Position numbers and translations under genes: made by a program. From Photorhabdus noenieputensis (GTDB lineage: Bacteria; Pseudomonadota; Gammaproteobacteria; Enterobacterales; Enterobacteriaceae): a stretch of DNA of 55,993 bases. The number at the start of each line of letters is the position of its first letter. The stretch's first letter is position 1. The notes beneath the pieces were generated by a model that made no database searches, had not been told where the DNA came from, and saw only the letters and a program-made list of their open reading frames with translations. Of the stretch, positions 17,431 through 27,371 are shown piece after piece. Location of the stretch: the NCBI RefSeq assembly GCF_018448935.1, contig NZ_RCWC01000039.1:1-55993 (forward strand), read 5' to 3'.

Positions 17431-20400
17431 TTACTTTCTACGGACAGGCAAACCATTACCGCGCTTCCCATCTTGTGGCAAAACCAGCACCGCTACTGAC
17501 CAAGCTGGCAGCGTGACCGTGCCATCTTGCTCAATTCTGGTACCCGCCGCCAGAGATGAGTGTCCCAGTTCCTTCTGAATATCATTCAACTTCAACCCTC
17601 TGACATTAAGATCTCTTACTGTGGCAGGATATGGAGCCGCATTAATCATCACCACCAAACCGTCAAATCGCGAATCACGGTCATCACCAGTAGTATTACC
17701 GTCATCTATGGTCATTACCAGCAATCCAAGCTGCTGATGCGGCCCAACGTTAAGGAAATCAACACGTTGTTTAACCGATGCGCCATCACCAAGCGTCATC
17801 AGTGGTGAAAATTGGCGCAAACGCAGCAATTCCTGATAAAAAGCCGTCATCTGTAGCAATTCAGTCCGACCCGGCTTATCTACCATATTTTTCACTTTTT
17901 CAATCAATGCATAATTTTCGCCATCAACACGCTGATCCGGCATACCAACATCATAGTTGTTATCCTGGTAGGTGTAGCTCACGCGGTTAAACCAATCGCC
18001 GGAATTATAGGAATCGCGGGTAAAAGATTTTGAACGCAGTAGCTCCGATCCATGTTGAGCAAAGGCCAATCCTTGTCCAAGGAATGTCGTGGAGAGAGAT
18101 ATTGCCTGCATACGAACTCGCGTTGCCAGATTCGCCTCACGTGCCGCTTTGTAGCTGATTATGTCCCACAACGTTTGGTTATCATGTTTAGAGACATAAT
18201 TAATCACCTCAATCGGATCAGCGGCATAACCGGCTATAGCGCCTTTGTAGTTAATTTCCCGACCCGTTTTTACCGCCCCATCTTTATTAATCAGCACAAA
18301 ATCAGCCAAATTGCCCGCCATGCCAAGACGTACCAGATCCGCCAGATGACGCACCTCATTAGCATCTAACCAAGCCATTTCGTTCGGTAACGTTCCAGCG
18401 CCGTTGCCTACCCCCTGATTAATGCGAATGCTATCAGCGGAATCAAACGGCCCGCCCCCCTGTACCGCATCTCGTAGCCGATCAGAGAAAGTACCAACCC
18501 CTGTACCTTTAAGATTAATCTGTGAAGCGATCTCGAAACGGTCTTCCTGCCCCGAGTTCCAACCTTCACCAAAGAAATAGACCGATGGGTTAATCGCACG
18601 TACTTTTACTAACGCCGATAAAATCTGAGCCTTCGGATGATAGCCCATTAAGTCAAATCGGAATGCGTCGATTTTATAGTCCTTAACCCAAGTCACCAAT
18701 GAGTCTTCAATGAGTTTAGCGAACATGCGGTGCTCTGGAGCCGTATCATGACAACAAGTGTTGGATTCAACGTTACCGCTGATTTCATTCAGGCGATGAT
18801 AATACCAAGGAACTATCTTATCTAACACGGAAGACCTGTCTGTGGGGCCCGCAGCATTGGTGTGGTTATACGCCACGTCCATGATCACATTCATCCCCAA
18901 TTGCTGCTTGATGGCCTGAATCATGGCGCGAAACTCTTTTATACGTGGCGAACCTTCCGCATCGGTGGCATAAGAACCTTCCGGTACCGAGTAATGAAAC
19001 GGATCATAGCCCCAGTTGTAGGAGTCGGTTTCTGCAATCATTGCATTCAACTCTTGTACCTGCGGGTTATTGGCACTGTCACCACGCTGCGACGCCTGCA
19101 ATATTTCACCCACAGTCTGTGAACTACTGCAATAATTAGCGAAGCGGCTATTTTTCACCTTTGGGTTAACCTGGCACAAACGGCTAAACGGGTGATTCAG
19201 ATCAGCCACTTCATTGCTGAATTCATTAATGGAAGCCACATCGAACACCGGCAACAGCTCCATATGAGTCACCCCTGCCTGACTCAATGCCTTAAGGTGT
19301 TTGAACATATCGCTGTTGTCAGCGGTGAGAGCTAGATACTTACCACGCCAAGTTTCTGGTACCGTGCCATCTGCCACAGAGAGATCACGAACATGAGCTT
19401 CATATATGGTCATACGCGCAATGTCCGCCGGTGTACTTTGCGAACGCGGCATGATCAGGCTATCCCAATTTTGTGGTTTCAACGCCTCGTCATCCAAATT
19501 GATGACTTGACTGTACTCCGAATTGGTGGACAAACTGTGGGAATAGGGATCAGTAACCTCATAGTGCTCCACATTACGGGAATATGGATGGTATACCGTT
19601 AAAGCATAGCGGTAGTAAGCACCAACCAGCTCTTTATCACCTTGCCATGACCAGGAACCACTAGCAGGATCACGATTCATTACATGATTGGCAATGACCT
19701 GTTTATTTGCATCATAGATAACCAACCCAACCTGTTGAGCAGTAGGTGCCCATAAGCGGAAAGTAACGCTGGTATCGTTGATTAGCGCTCCATATTCCAA
19801 TGTTTCAGCAGCGTTAGCGAAGCGGTCGTCCAGCACACCAGCCGTTTGTACTTGAGTAGCCGACAATAGCAAGCCCGCTTCATTGGTCGCCAAGGCCACC
19901 AGATCACCGGTAAGCAATGTATCAACATCCGTGTCCTCTGGCAGGCGGAACGCTGTTAATTTCTTCAAGTGCGGGAATCGCTCAGCCGTCTTCTGGCTCA
20001 GAGTCGTCGGCGTTAACGTCAGATAGCTATCGATGAAATTTCCTTCATCATTAGCTTCCACCTTGCCATTCCGGTTGTAATATAAGCGGACATAGGGCTT
20101 ATCCGTTCCACCCGACCACAACAAAGTCTGGTTATCGACCCAATGTGCCGAAGCCTGAGAAACACCAAACACGGAATTAAAAGCTGCCGCACGACTGCCA
20201 TAGATTTGATCATTGCCGGGTATCACAGAAACGGTACGGTTACTGAAATCGGAGAAGGAAATTCTCAGGTCACTGTCGATCAATTTATTGTTGTTACCAT
20301 CACGCACGATAAAATTAATACAGCCCTCGTTCTTGGTTAATGGTACCACCCAGTAAGGCCCATAACTATCGCTGCCAGTGGGAGTTGCACTGGTGTCGTT

Positions 20401-20703
20401 CCAGCTTGATGAAGGGGAAGCCAAGGCATCACAATTTTTGTCGTTCCATAAGTAGAGGGTGTTGGAACTGTAGTCACGGTTCATTGTTGGGCTTTGACGT
20501 AATTTAGCAATATCCACCAAGTGGATCACTGCTTGAAAATTGCCGGCAGTGGCAGCTTCACTGGGTACCTTATTAGGAATATGCGCCATTGATTCCTCCG
20601 GGGTTTCGGGTAAAGAGCTATTGTTATCACAGCTTGCCAGTAGTAAAACGAATGTACTGCTTAATAGGGCCAAGTAAGCCCTTTTCCAGAAGTGAGCTAC
20701 CAT
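17431..20703 (-). CDS. pulA: Pullulanase, type I, lipoprotein
   Basis: This enzyme hydrolyses alpha-1,6 links in pullulan and related alpha-glucans. The 1090 residues equal Klebsiella PulA in length. A lipoprotein signal ends in LLLASC with Cys25. Starch-binding (CBM41-like) and pullulanase N-terminal domains follow, then a GH13 catalytic core. Diagnostic motifs are YNWGYDP, a nucleophile Asp in DAFRFDLMGYH, an acid Glu in VYFFGEGWN and a third carboxylate in VSKHDNQTLWD. Asp26 after the lipid Cys and the following NNSS match the Klebsiella signal, where Asp at +2 keeps the protein in the inner membrane until type II secretion exports it. MalT-box-like sequences lie upstream. It is a single-gene unit with its own terminator. 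Confidence 0.95.
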   Translation of the reverse strand: MVAHFWKRAYLALLSSTFVLLLASCDNNSSLPETPEESMAHIPNKVPSEAATAGNFQAVIHLVDIAKLRQSPTMNRDYSSNTLYLWNDKNCDALASPSSSWNDTSATPTGSDSYGPYWVVPLTKNEGCINFIVRDGNNNKLIDSDLRISFSDFSNRTVSVIPGNDQIYGSRAAAFNSVFGVSQASAHWVDNQTLLWSGGTDKPYVRLYYNRNGKVEANDEGNFIDSYLTLTPTTLSQKTAERFPHLKKLTAFRLPEDTDVDTLLTGDLVALATNEAGLLLSATQVQTAGVLDDRFANAAETLEYGALINDTSVTFRLWAPTAQQVGLVIYDANKQVIANHVMNRDPASGSWSWQGDKELVGAYYRYALTVYHPYSRNVEHYEVTDPYSHSLSTNSEYSQVINLDDEALKPQNWDSLIMPRSQSTPADIARMTIYEAHVRDLSVADGTVPETWRGKYLALTADNSDMFKHLKALSQAGVTHMELLPVFDVASINEFSNEVADLNHPFSRLCQVNPKVKNSRFANYCSSSQTVGEILQASQRGDSANNPQVQELNAMIAETDSYNWGYDPFHYSVPEGSYATDAEGSPRIKEFRAMIQAIKQQLGMNVIMDVAYNHTNAAGPTDRSSVLDKIVPWYYHRLNEISGNVESNTCCHDTAPEHRMFAKLIEDSLVTWVKDYKIDAFRFDLMGYHPKAQILSALVKVRAINPSVYFFGEGWNSGQEDRFEIASQINLKGTGVGTFSDRLRDAVQGGGPFDSADSIRINQGVGNGAGTLPNEMAWLDANEVRHLADLVRLGMAGNLADFVLINKDGAVKTGREINYKGAIAGYAADPIEVINYVSKHDNQTLWDIISYKAAREANLATRVRMQAISLSTTFLGQGLAFAQHGSELLRSKSFTRDSYNSGDWFNRVSYTYQDNNYDVGMPDQRVDGENYALIEKVKNMVDKPGRTELLQMTAFYQELLRLRQFSPLMTLGDGASVKQRVDFLNVGPHQQLGLLVMTIDDGNTTGDDRDSRFDGLVVMINAAPYPATVRDLNVRGLKLNDIQKELGHSSLAAGTRIEQDGTVTLPAWSVAVLVLPQDGKRGNGLPVRRK

Positions 20704-20794
20704 AATCAGACCTTTTTAATAGAAATAAATCGTCGCCGATATTATTGTTAATAAAATAGGAATGAAATATTAAATAATGTCTTAGATGAGTCAG

Positions 20795-20828
20795 CATCCT
20801 CCTAGTTTTGCTACTAAGAGGGAGGAGG
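20795..20828. promoter_or_regulatory. Candidate MalT boxes upstream of pulA
   Basis: On the plus strand agggaggagg (20819-20828) matches 9 of 10 bases of the MalT box GGGGAKGAGG. On the minus strand taggaggatg (20795-20804) matches it less well. They lie 90-125 bp before the pulA start, as expected for maltose-regulon control. This is a motif match by eye only. Confidence 0.45.
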
Positions 20829-21500
20829 AGTTAGGAGTAGATACTCTTTCGTGATATTGCGCACGATAATAATGTAATAATATTTTATTACATAAGCCTA
20901 GTGTGAGTTTACTTATATTATTTCATCAGACACAGATTAAAATGATGTCAAATACAGTCATTGTCATTTTTATATATTTTCACAAATTTTATTGTTTCTG
21001 CAAAAAAGCATTTTTTTGATGTAATATTATTAAATAATTTCTTTCCTCCTAATCCTGCATTTTTCTTGCATTAAATATAAGTGTAACTTGTTATAGGACC
21101 TACACTTATGTAAAAATGTAAAGCTTGATCATTGAGACCAAAACAATAGCCTAAAATAAGATTATAATCGAGAGAATTAATATAGCCATAGAGATAATTA
21201 AATTAGAACAGAATTCAATAAAATAAATAAAATTTAATAAATAGCCTATTCTAAGAGCTTTAATTTATAATATTATTTTAAAATAAAACTGCGGCTAAAT
21301 ATGAGCTATTAATCATAAACAAATCAATGAGAGGCAATAACTTCATTCCAATTATTGCCTCTGTGTAAATTATGACAATGAAATATATTAAACCTAAATT
21401 CCACATTCCTAATATCAATACAATGAATACTGTCATCATGAGTAGAAATAGAGATTTAATTCATTATCGTTACCTCTGTACATTTTATAAATCGTTATGA
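20829..21500. other. AT-rich intergenic region upstream of pulA
   Basis: About 670 bp with no credible coding frame on either strand; both flanking genes are on the minus strand. It contains many A/T runs and probably the pulA promoter. No RNA gene or repeat was recognised. Confidence 0.3.
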
Positions 21501-21992
21501 TTAAGATAACTCTGATGCAATTTTCTGAATTGCATCAAGAGCACACTGTTGGTCTAAAGAACCACCCGGTGCACCACTAATACCAATTGCACCAATTACT
21601 TCATCACCAGATTTAACTGGAACACCACCACCAATTAATAGGAAACCTGGAATATCCCCTAAATATTGAGCACCAAGACTTGATTGTGCGGTTTTCATTA
21701 CGTCCTCTGACGTTCTCCGGGTAGATAACGCGGTGTAAGCTTTCATTTTGCTCGCCTCAACGGCATGCAACCCGGCTTTATCCATACGCTGAACCGCTTC
21801 CAAAACCCCACTTTTATCAATAACAGAAACCGCCACGTTATAATTATTCGATTTACAAGACTGAATCGCCTCAGAAGCTAATTTATTTGCTACCTCAAGG
21901 GTAATATTACGTTCAGTAATTAGTGATGAAGCAAAAGCCGTTTGAGCGAATAAGCTTGCTGCCAGGACAGTATAGAAAAGAGAATGTTTCAT
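21501..21992 (-). CDS. Exported GlcG/HbpS-family (DUF336) protein
   Basis: The 163-residue protein has a clear signal peptide (hydrophobic core, then QTAFA before SSL, cleavage near residue 22), so it should be periplasmic or secreted. The mature part is a DUF336 domain: NVAVSVIDKSGVLEAVQRMD, then KAYTALSTRRTSED and the glycine-rich GGGVPVKSGDEVIGAIGISG. Members include GlcG and the Streptomyces haem-binding HbpS, which senses haem and redox state and acts on the kinase SenS. Here a two-component system lies just upstream on the same strand, 107 bp away, suggesting a similar accessory sensor. Ligand binding is not shown by the sequence. Confidence 0.8.
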   Translation of the reverse strand: MKHSLFYTVLAASLFAQTAFASSLITERNITLEVANKLASEAIQSCKSNNYNVAVSVIDKSGVLEAVQRMDKAGLHAVEASKMKAYTALSTRRTSEDVMKTAQSSLGAQYLGDIPGFLLIGGGVPVKSGDEVIGAIGISGAPGGSLDQQCALDAIQKIASELS

Positions 21993-22099
21993 AGGTAAGC
22001 CTCATTAAGTTTAAGTTGATGAATTATCCTGTTCTAACTTAATGAGGTTTATCGGCTATAGCTATTCGGCCAATTACTTATTCGGATCAGTAGAAATAC

Positions 22100-22726
22100 T
22101 TAGTCATAAGAAAATGACTTAAATAATTCATACTCTTTGACTAACTGCGGTAAAGAATGTATATCCAACTTATGAAATATATTGGCACGATGAACCTCAA
22201 TAGTACGTGGTGATAACGATAACTGTTGAGCAATTTGTTTGCTGGTTTTACCTTCTAAAATAATTTTCATCACTTCCCTTTCACGTTCAGATAATTGGCT
22301 AAATCTCGTTTTCAACTGCTCATATATCTGACGTTGCTTAAATACTTTCTGATGAAATAATAATGCACTTGAAACCATTTCAATTAATAAATCCGCATCA
22401 ATAGGTTTGGTTAAAAATTCGAAAGCACCATTTTTAAAAGCACGACGACAAATATCAATATTTCCGTGTCCGGTCATAATAATGACCGGTAATGTACTAT
22501 TGAGTTTCAATAGATCGGTCTGCAATGTCAATCCAGGTTTGCCCGGCATACGAATATCCAATAAAATACATCCCTGAAGCGCTGCAATATTCTCGCTATC
22601 AATTCCATCAAGAAATTCTTGCGCACCAGGAAATGAACTTACCTGCCAATTCATTGTTTCTAATAACATAGATAATGAATCACGGATCGCTTCATCATCA
22701 TCAATAAGATAAATCACTGCCGCCAT
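22100..22726 (-). CDS. Response regulator, FixJ/NarL type
   Basis: The 208-residue regulator has a receiver domain with acidic pocket DDD (9-11), phospho-acceptor Asp57 (LLDIRMPG), Thr85 (MTGHG) and Lys107 (LTKP). A LuxR-type helix-turn-helix spans about 143-200 (LSEREREVMKIILEGKTSKQ, then SPRTIEVHRANIFHKL). It is expected to bind DNA when phosphorylated by the adjacent kinase. Start and stop overlap (TAATG) with the kinase gene, showing translational coupling. Target genes are unknown; the downstream GlcG/HbpS-like gene is a candidate. Confidence 0.9.
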   Translation of the reverse strand: MAAVIYLIDDDEAIRDSLSMLLETMNWQVSSFPGAQEFLDGIDSENIAALQGCILLDIRMPGKPGLTLQTDLLKLNSTLPVIIMTGHGNIDICRRAFKNGAFEFLTKPIDADLLIEMVSSALLFHQKVFKQRQIYEQLKTRFSQLSEREREVMKIILEGKTSKQIAQQLSLSPRTIEVHRANIFHKLDIHSLPQLVKEYELFKSFSYD

Positions 22727-24090
22727 TATTTCTCCTTACCTTTATTAGTTGGTAGCCAAATAATAAAACGCGCGCCTCCTGTTTCACAATTTTCAGCATT
22801 AATATCACCACCAAGTTTATGAATCAATGTCTCCGTTAATGTCATTCCCAACCCCATACCTTGTTGGCGTGTTGTGAAGAATGGAATAAATACGTTTATT
22901 AAAGCTTCATCACTTAATCCAGGCCCACCATCCGTTATCGTGATTCTTATCATTTCATTAATATAGGTGATATCGATGCAGATCCAATTTTGATATTCTG
23001 ACTGACCTTGCTCTTGCTGTGCCTGAATGGCATTGCTGATTAAATTATGAAATATTTGCTCAATCCACAACGGCTCGGCAGATATCATTGGCAATTCATC
23101 ACAAATATTCTTTATTATCTTTATCTTACCGGTCTTAATTTCATTTTCGAGCAATATCTCAACTCGACATAATATCGCTTGAATATTCACAGGTTGTAAA
23201 ATAATACTACCGGTCGTCAGTTTTTGACGGTATTGAGTTAATAAATTTGCGATGCGTTGAATTTGTAAAATTGATGAATCCAGTATTGGCGCTATTTTAT
23301 CATATTGCTGCTTTTTCATTAACCGCAATGCAGTTTGGTTATAACTCATAATCGCAGTCAAAGGCTGATTTAATTCATGAACAACCCCTGTTGCCACTTC
23401 ATCCATTGTATTTAAGCGGGTAAATTCAAAGAAATGTGCTCGTAAATCAGAAATTTTCCTCAATCTTTTATTCTTCTGAATTAAAAAGATAAAACAGATA
23501 ATCACTGCCCATAAAAAACTAAGACAAGCAATATAACCCCACGGAAGTTTAGACCATTGTTGATCGTTACCCACTTTAAGCACAAAAGGCTGAAAACGAT
23601 TGGTTAACTTTTTCTCCCAGTTCCAAAAATAGTGCTCTTTCTCTAGCCCATACGTAATCAATGGGTGATTATTCCAATCCAGTTGTATCATGCGAAATTG
23701 TGATGATAATGATAAATTTTTTATCAGGATATTAAGATCTATTAATAACCGGATACTATTGTGTTTACTATTAAGCCAATATCTTCCCTCACCCTCTTCA
23801 CTAATTATAGGGAATATGAAAACATTCATTGGCATCTCTTGTAATCCGACGATTTGCGGAAAGTTTTCCTGTAGCTGATCTAATCCGATATTAGTATTCA
23901 TTAGCGATACAATCGCGTCATGTTGTGCCAGCTTTTCACTCAACTGTCGATAAAGAATATTAAATGAAACTGTTTGTTGTTGATAATTCTGATTTAGTGA
24001 ATGATTAATCATTCCACAAATAGTCAAACCTGTTAACACAATCCATACCAAAAAATGCCACATATAATTACCTGAAAAGATATCTTTCAT
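22726..24090 (-). CDS. Membrane sensor histidine kinase
   Basis: The 454-residue kinase has two membrane helices (about 10-29 and 184-204) bracketing a periplasmic sensor domain of about 150 residues. A dimerisation/phospho-acceptor helix carries His238 in VVHELNQPLTAI, as in FixL/DctB-type kinases. The ATPase domain has an N-box (IFHNLISNAIQA), G1 (TDGGPGL) and G2 (GMGLGMTL). All catalytic boxes look intact. The sensor domain is not one I recognise. It is the first gene of the pair with the response regulator. Confidence 0.9.
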   Translation of the reverse strand: MKDIFSGNYMWHFLVWIVLTGLTICGMINHSLNQNYQQQTVSFNILYRQLSEKLAQHDAIVSLMNTNIGLDQLQENFPQIVGLQEMPMNVFIFPIISEEGEGRYWLNSKHNSIRLLIDLNILIKNLSLSSQFRMIQLDWNNHPLITYGLEKEHYFWNWEKKLTNRFQPFVLKVGNDQQWSKLPWGYIACLSFLWAVIICFIFLIQKNKRLRKISDLRAHFFEFTRLNTMDEVATGVVHELNQPLTAIMSYNQTALRLMKKQQYDKIAPILDSSILQIQRIANLLTQYRQKLTTGSIILQPVNIQAILCRVEILLENEIKTGKIKIIKNICDELPMISAEPLWIEQIFHNLISNAIQAQQEQGQSEYQNWICIDITYINEMIRITITDGGPGLSDEALINVFIPFFTTRQQGMGLGMTLTETLIHKLGGDINAENCETGGARFIIWLPTNKGKEK

Positions 24091-24551
24091 GACGTTAAAA
24101 ATACAGTCAGAATATATAAAGTAAACGACTTATTAGAGTAAAAAAATTCAACATGAGTTGAATTTTAGAGAACATTTGGCATTGAGCAGCATATTAAAAT
24201 TCATTATAGCGTAATTATTTCATCACAACATTTCTTAAAATAAATAGTTGTCTATGGTAAATGAAATTCCAGCCCGAGCTTATTCTGTTTAAACATGTTT
24301 CAGGTCCTAATCAAATTATTTCGACAGCTAGACCTCAACTAAGGGTTTACGGTAACCCTGCCAAGGCTCTTAATATCATGTCAAATTTACTGAACAATCT
24401 AAGGTGATTTCCTAATAAATCGACTCGATGAAAGAGTTTTCTTTCCCTTGAACATTACACCGACATTTATAAAAATAGCATTATTTATCAAATAGTTGAT
24501 GTTAAAATTCACCATTATTCTATATTTGACCAGAAAAAACGCTTTACAATC
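24091..24551. other. Intergenic region between the kinase gene and ryhB
   Basis: About 460 bp without a credible gene. A short palindrome agggtt-tacggt-aaccct lies near 24343-24360. The kinase promoter (minus strand) should be here. Nothing else is assigned. Confidence 0.3.
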
Positions 24552-24570
24552 GATAGTGATAATTATTATC
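24552..24570. promoter_or_regulatory. Fur box of ryhB
   Basis: The 19-bp sequence gatagtgataattattatc closely matches the Fur consensus GATAATGATAATCATTATC. It overlaps the space between a -35-like tttaca (24543-24548) and a -10-like tatcat (24567-24572). Iron-bound Fur would therefore block transcription of the sRNA that follows. Confidence 0.85.
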
Positions 24571-24579
24571 ATTCGTATC

Positions 24580-24680
24580 GCTTTCAGATGAACTGCCTTC
24601 GGGGTACAGATGAAAGCACGACATTGCTCACATTGCTTCCAGTGTTTACTTTAGCCAGCCGGGTGCTGGCTTCTTTTTTA
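24580..24680 (+). ncRNA. ryhB: RyhB iron-stress small RNA
   Basis: The core gaaagcacgacattgctcac, followed by attgcttccagtg, is nearly identical to E. coli RyhB, including the segment that pairs with sdhC and other iron-protein mRNAs. The 3' end is a stem-loop agccagccgggtgctggct followed by T-rich sequence, the Rho-independent terminator and Hfq-binding tail. The 5' third differs from E. coli but keeps a small hairpin around ctttcagatgaactgcc. Under iron limitation RyhB promotes decay of mRNAs for non-essential iron proteins. The start is estimated from the promoter spacing. yhhW follows, as near ryhB in E. coli. Confidence 0.95.
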
Positions 24681-24794
24681 TGAATTAACCCAATTACCAA
24701 TCATTCAAAAAATTTGAAATTTTAAGTCAGCTTTTTAAGCTTTAATGCTATCTCTTCTCAATTAAACTGTAAAAACTATTGAGGAGATTTGAAT

Positions 24795-25490
24795 ATGATC
24801 CATTTACGCAAAGCATCAGATCGCGGCCATGCCGATCATGGCTGGTTAACTAGCTGGCATACCTTCTCATTTGCCAGCTATTACGATACCAACTTTATGA
24901 ATTTTTCAGCATTGAGAGTCATTAATGAAGATTTCATCGAAGCAGGTCAAGGTTTTGGGGCCCATCCGCATAAGGATATGGAAATACTGACCTATGTTCT
25001 CTCCGGTACCATTGAACACCAGGATAGTATAGGAAATAAAGAACGGGTACCTGCCGGTGAATTCCAAATTATGAGCGCAGGTACCGGCATTCGCCATTCA
25101 GAATACAATCCGAACAGTGATTGCCAATTGCATCTGTATCAAATTTGGATCATGCCAAGTAAAACGGGTTTAACACCGCGCTATGAACAACGTCGCTTTG
25201 ATGATGTACAAGGCCGCCAATTGGTGCTCTCGCCTGATGCCCGGGATGGTTCACTGACAGTATTTCAGGATATGACTTTATGGCGTTGGGTACTTAAGGA
25301 TCACGAAACCACCGAATATGTTGCAGAAAAAGGCCGTTATATATGGATACAAGTCATTCGTGGCGAAGTGACGGTTAATGGCGTCAAAGCCACCACCAGC
25401 GATGGTCTGGCTATCCGGGATGAAGTCAATCTTCAACTTAGCACCAGCAGTGATAGTGAAATATTGTTGTTTGACCTTCCTCCAACATAA
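24795..25490 (+). CDS. yhhW: Pirin-family protein YhhW (quercetin 2,3-dioxygenase-like)
   Basis: The 231-residue bicupin begins MIHLRKASDRGHADHGWL and has the pirin metal-site region GFGAHPHKDMEILTYVLSG with two His, plus His in the following IEHQ and Glu in AGTGIRHSEYN. Pirins bind Fe and E. coli YhhW can oxidise quercetin in vitro; the natural role is unclear. The chosen ATG follows gaggag by 8 bases; a TTG two codons earlier is less likely. It lies just after ryhB and ends at a hairpin shared with the convergent pckA. Confidence 0.9.
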   Translation: MIHLRKASDRGHADHGWLTSWHTFSFASYYDTNFMNFSALRVINEDFIEAGQGFGAHPHKDMEILTYVLSGTIEHQDSIGNKERVPAGEFQIMSAGTGIRHSEYNPNSDCQLHLYQIWIMPSKTGLTPRYEQRRFDDVQGRQLVLSPDARDGSLTVFQDMTLWRWVLKDHETTEYVAEKGRYIWIQVIRGEVTVNGVKATTSDGLAIRDEVNLQLSTSSDSEILLFDLPPT

Positions 25491-25500
25491 AGATCAAATA

Positions 25501-25524
25501 AGCCTCACCCTAACGGATGAGGCT
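25501..25524. terminator. Bidirectional terminator between yhhW and pckA
   Basis: Agcctcacc and ggatgaggct form a strong stem followed by aaaaaa on the plus strand; the minus strand reads into T-rich sequence. It sits between the convergent yhhW and pckA. Confidence 0.8.
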
Positions 25525-25537
25525 AAAAAATTCACAA

Positions 25538-27157
25538 TTACAGTTTAGGACCCGCTTTCACTAAAGCTTCCCCCGCCGGGGTATCGGTATATTTATCAAA
25601 GTTGTCAACAAAACGATGAGCCAAATCTTTCGCCTTCTCTTCCCATTGAGATTTATCTGCATAAGTCTTACGTGGATCAAGAATTTCGGTATCAACACCC
25701 GGCAACGCTGTCGGAACCGCCAGATCGAAAATAGGTAATGTAATGGTATCAGCTTCTTCAATATCACCATTTAGGATGGCATCAATGATTCCACGGGTAT
25801 CCTTAATCGAGATTCGTTTACCCGTCCCATTCCAACCAGTATTCACCAGATAAGCCTTAGCACCTGCCGCCTGCATACGTTTTACCAATACTTCCGCGTA
25901 TTGGGTTGGATGCAAAGTCAGGAATGCAGCGCCAAAACAAGCAGAAAATGTAGGTGTTGGTTCAGTCACTCCACGTTCGGTACCTGCCAATTTTGCTGTA
26001 AACCCAGACAGGAAGTGATATTGAGTCTGTTCGGGCGTCAAGCGAGATACCGGAGGTAACACACCAAATGCGTCCGCAGTCAAGAAGATGACCTTAGTTG
26101 CATGACCCGCTTTGGAAACCGGCTTAACAATGTTTTCAATATGGTAGATAGGATAAGAAACACGGGTGTTTTCAGTTTTTGAGCCATCATTGAAATCAAC
26201 CGAGCCATCTGTCAGTACAGTAACATTTTCCAGCAACGCATCACGTTTAATCGCATTGTAGATATCAGGCTCCGCCTCTTTGGACAGATTGATGGTTTTC
26301 GCGTAACAACCACCTTCAAAGTTGAATACACCGTCATCATCCCAACCGTGCTCATCATCACCAATCAGCTTACGTTTTGGATCAGTAGAAAGTGTAGTTT
26401 TACCTGTACCAGACAAGCCGAAGAAGACCGCAACGTCCCCTTTCTCACCCACGTTGGCAGAACAGTGCATCGAAGCAATACCTTTCAGTGGCAACAGGTA
26501 GTTCATCATAGAGAACATCCCTTTCTTCATCTCGCCACCGTACCAAGTACCACCAATAAGCTGCATCCGCTCTGTCAGGTTGAACGCAACAAAGTTTTCA
26601 GAGTTCAAACCCTGCTCTTGCCATTGCGGGTTGGTGCATTTTGCACCGTTCATCACAATAAAATCTGGTTTGAACTCAGCCAACTCTCCATCTGACGGAC
26701 GGATAAACATGTTTTTAACAAAGTGGGCCTGCCACGCGACTTCTGTGATAAAGCGGACTTTCAGTTGTGTATCTGCATTAGCACCACAGAAAGCATCAAC
26801 TACAAACAAACGTTTGCCTGAAAGCTGTTTAGTTACCAAGCCTTTCAGGTATGTCCATGTTTCCTGCTGTAATGGCTTGTTATCATTTTTACCTTTTCCC
26901 TGGTCAGCCCACCATACGGTGTCACGGGTGACATCATCACGAACAATGTACTTATCTTTGGGAGAACGACCCGTAAAGATCCCCGTATCGACAGCCACAG
27001 CCCCCAGGTTGGTCAGAGTGCCACTCTCGCAGCCTTCGAGTGAAGGTTTGGTTTCTTCTGAAAATAACAACTCATAGCTTGGATTATAAATAATTTCATT
27101 AACATCATGGATTCCATAGTCCGCGAGTTCCTGCGGGGTAATACCTTTAACACTCAT
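25538..27157 (-). CDS. pckA: Phosphoenolpyruvate carboxykinase (ATP)
   Basis: PckA makes phosphoenolpyruvate and CO2 from oxaloacetate and ATP, the first step of gluconeogenesis from C4 acids. The 539 residues match the usual 540. The P-loop GLSGTGKTT is at 247-255, the metal-binding [12 protein letters not shown] follows at 265-276, and [10 protein letters not shown] (61-70) forms the substrate site. Cytoplasmic, monocistronic, ending at a hairpin shared with yhhW. The start [12 protein letters not shown] follows aggag. Acetate and C4-dicarboxylate use link it functionally to acs/actP further on. Confidence 0.98.
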   Translation of the reverse strand: MSVKGITPQELADYGIHDVNEIIYNPSYELLFSEETKPSLEGCESGTLTNLGAVAVDTGIFTGRSPKDKYIVRDDVTRDTVWWADQGKGKNDNKPLQQETWTYLKGLVTKQLSGKRLFVVDAFCGANADTQLKVRFITEVAWQAHFVKNMFIRPSDGELAEFKPDFIVMNGAKCTNPQWQEQGLNSENFVAFNLTERMQLIGGTWYGGEMKKGMFSMMNYLLPLKGIASMHCSANVGEKGDVAVFFGLSGTGKTTLSTDPKRKLIGDDEHGWDDDGVFNFEGGCYAKTINLSKEAEPDIYNAIKRDALLENVTVLTDGSVDFNDGSKTENTRVSYPIYHIENIVKPVSKAGHATKVIFLTADAFGVLPPVSRLTPEQTQYHFLSGFTAKLAGTERGVTEPTPTFSACFGAAFLTLHPTQYAEVLVKRMQAAGAKAYLVNTGWNGTGKRISIKDTRGIIDAILNGDIEEADTITLPIFDLAVPTALPGVDTEILDPRKTYADKSQWEEKAKDLAHRFVDNFDKYTDTPAGEALVKAGPKL

Positions 27158-27320
27158 GTAATTGCTCCTGGGTAGTCACGCTTTTTCTATGAGCAATAAT
27201 AAATAGTTATGATTAATTAACAGCGATAGTTATCAAAAAATTGAAAACCCACTATTTTTTTAAGTTTAATCTGGGGCTAAAAGCACAAAAGCAGTTTTGA
27301 GTATTATGGATATTGATAGA

Positions 27321-27340
27321 AAGGCGCGAATCCGCGCCTT
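27321..27340 (-). terminator. Hairpin after hslO
   Basis: Aaggcgcg-aatc-cgcgcctt is a perfect 8-bp stem 30 bp beyond the hslO stop. It lies between hslO and pckA, both on the minus strand. Confidence 0.7.
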
Positions 27341-27371
27341 AAAAGATGAGAAAATTTGTTTAGACAGAATA

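Noticed and set aside
24341-24360. Small palindrome as a second sRNA terminator
   Set aside because: The stem is short, lacks a T-run, and no promoter or conserved RNA is recognisable upstream.
26348-27077. Long plus-strand frames opposite pckA
   Set aside because: They are antisense shadows of pckA with no start signals or family features.
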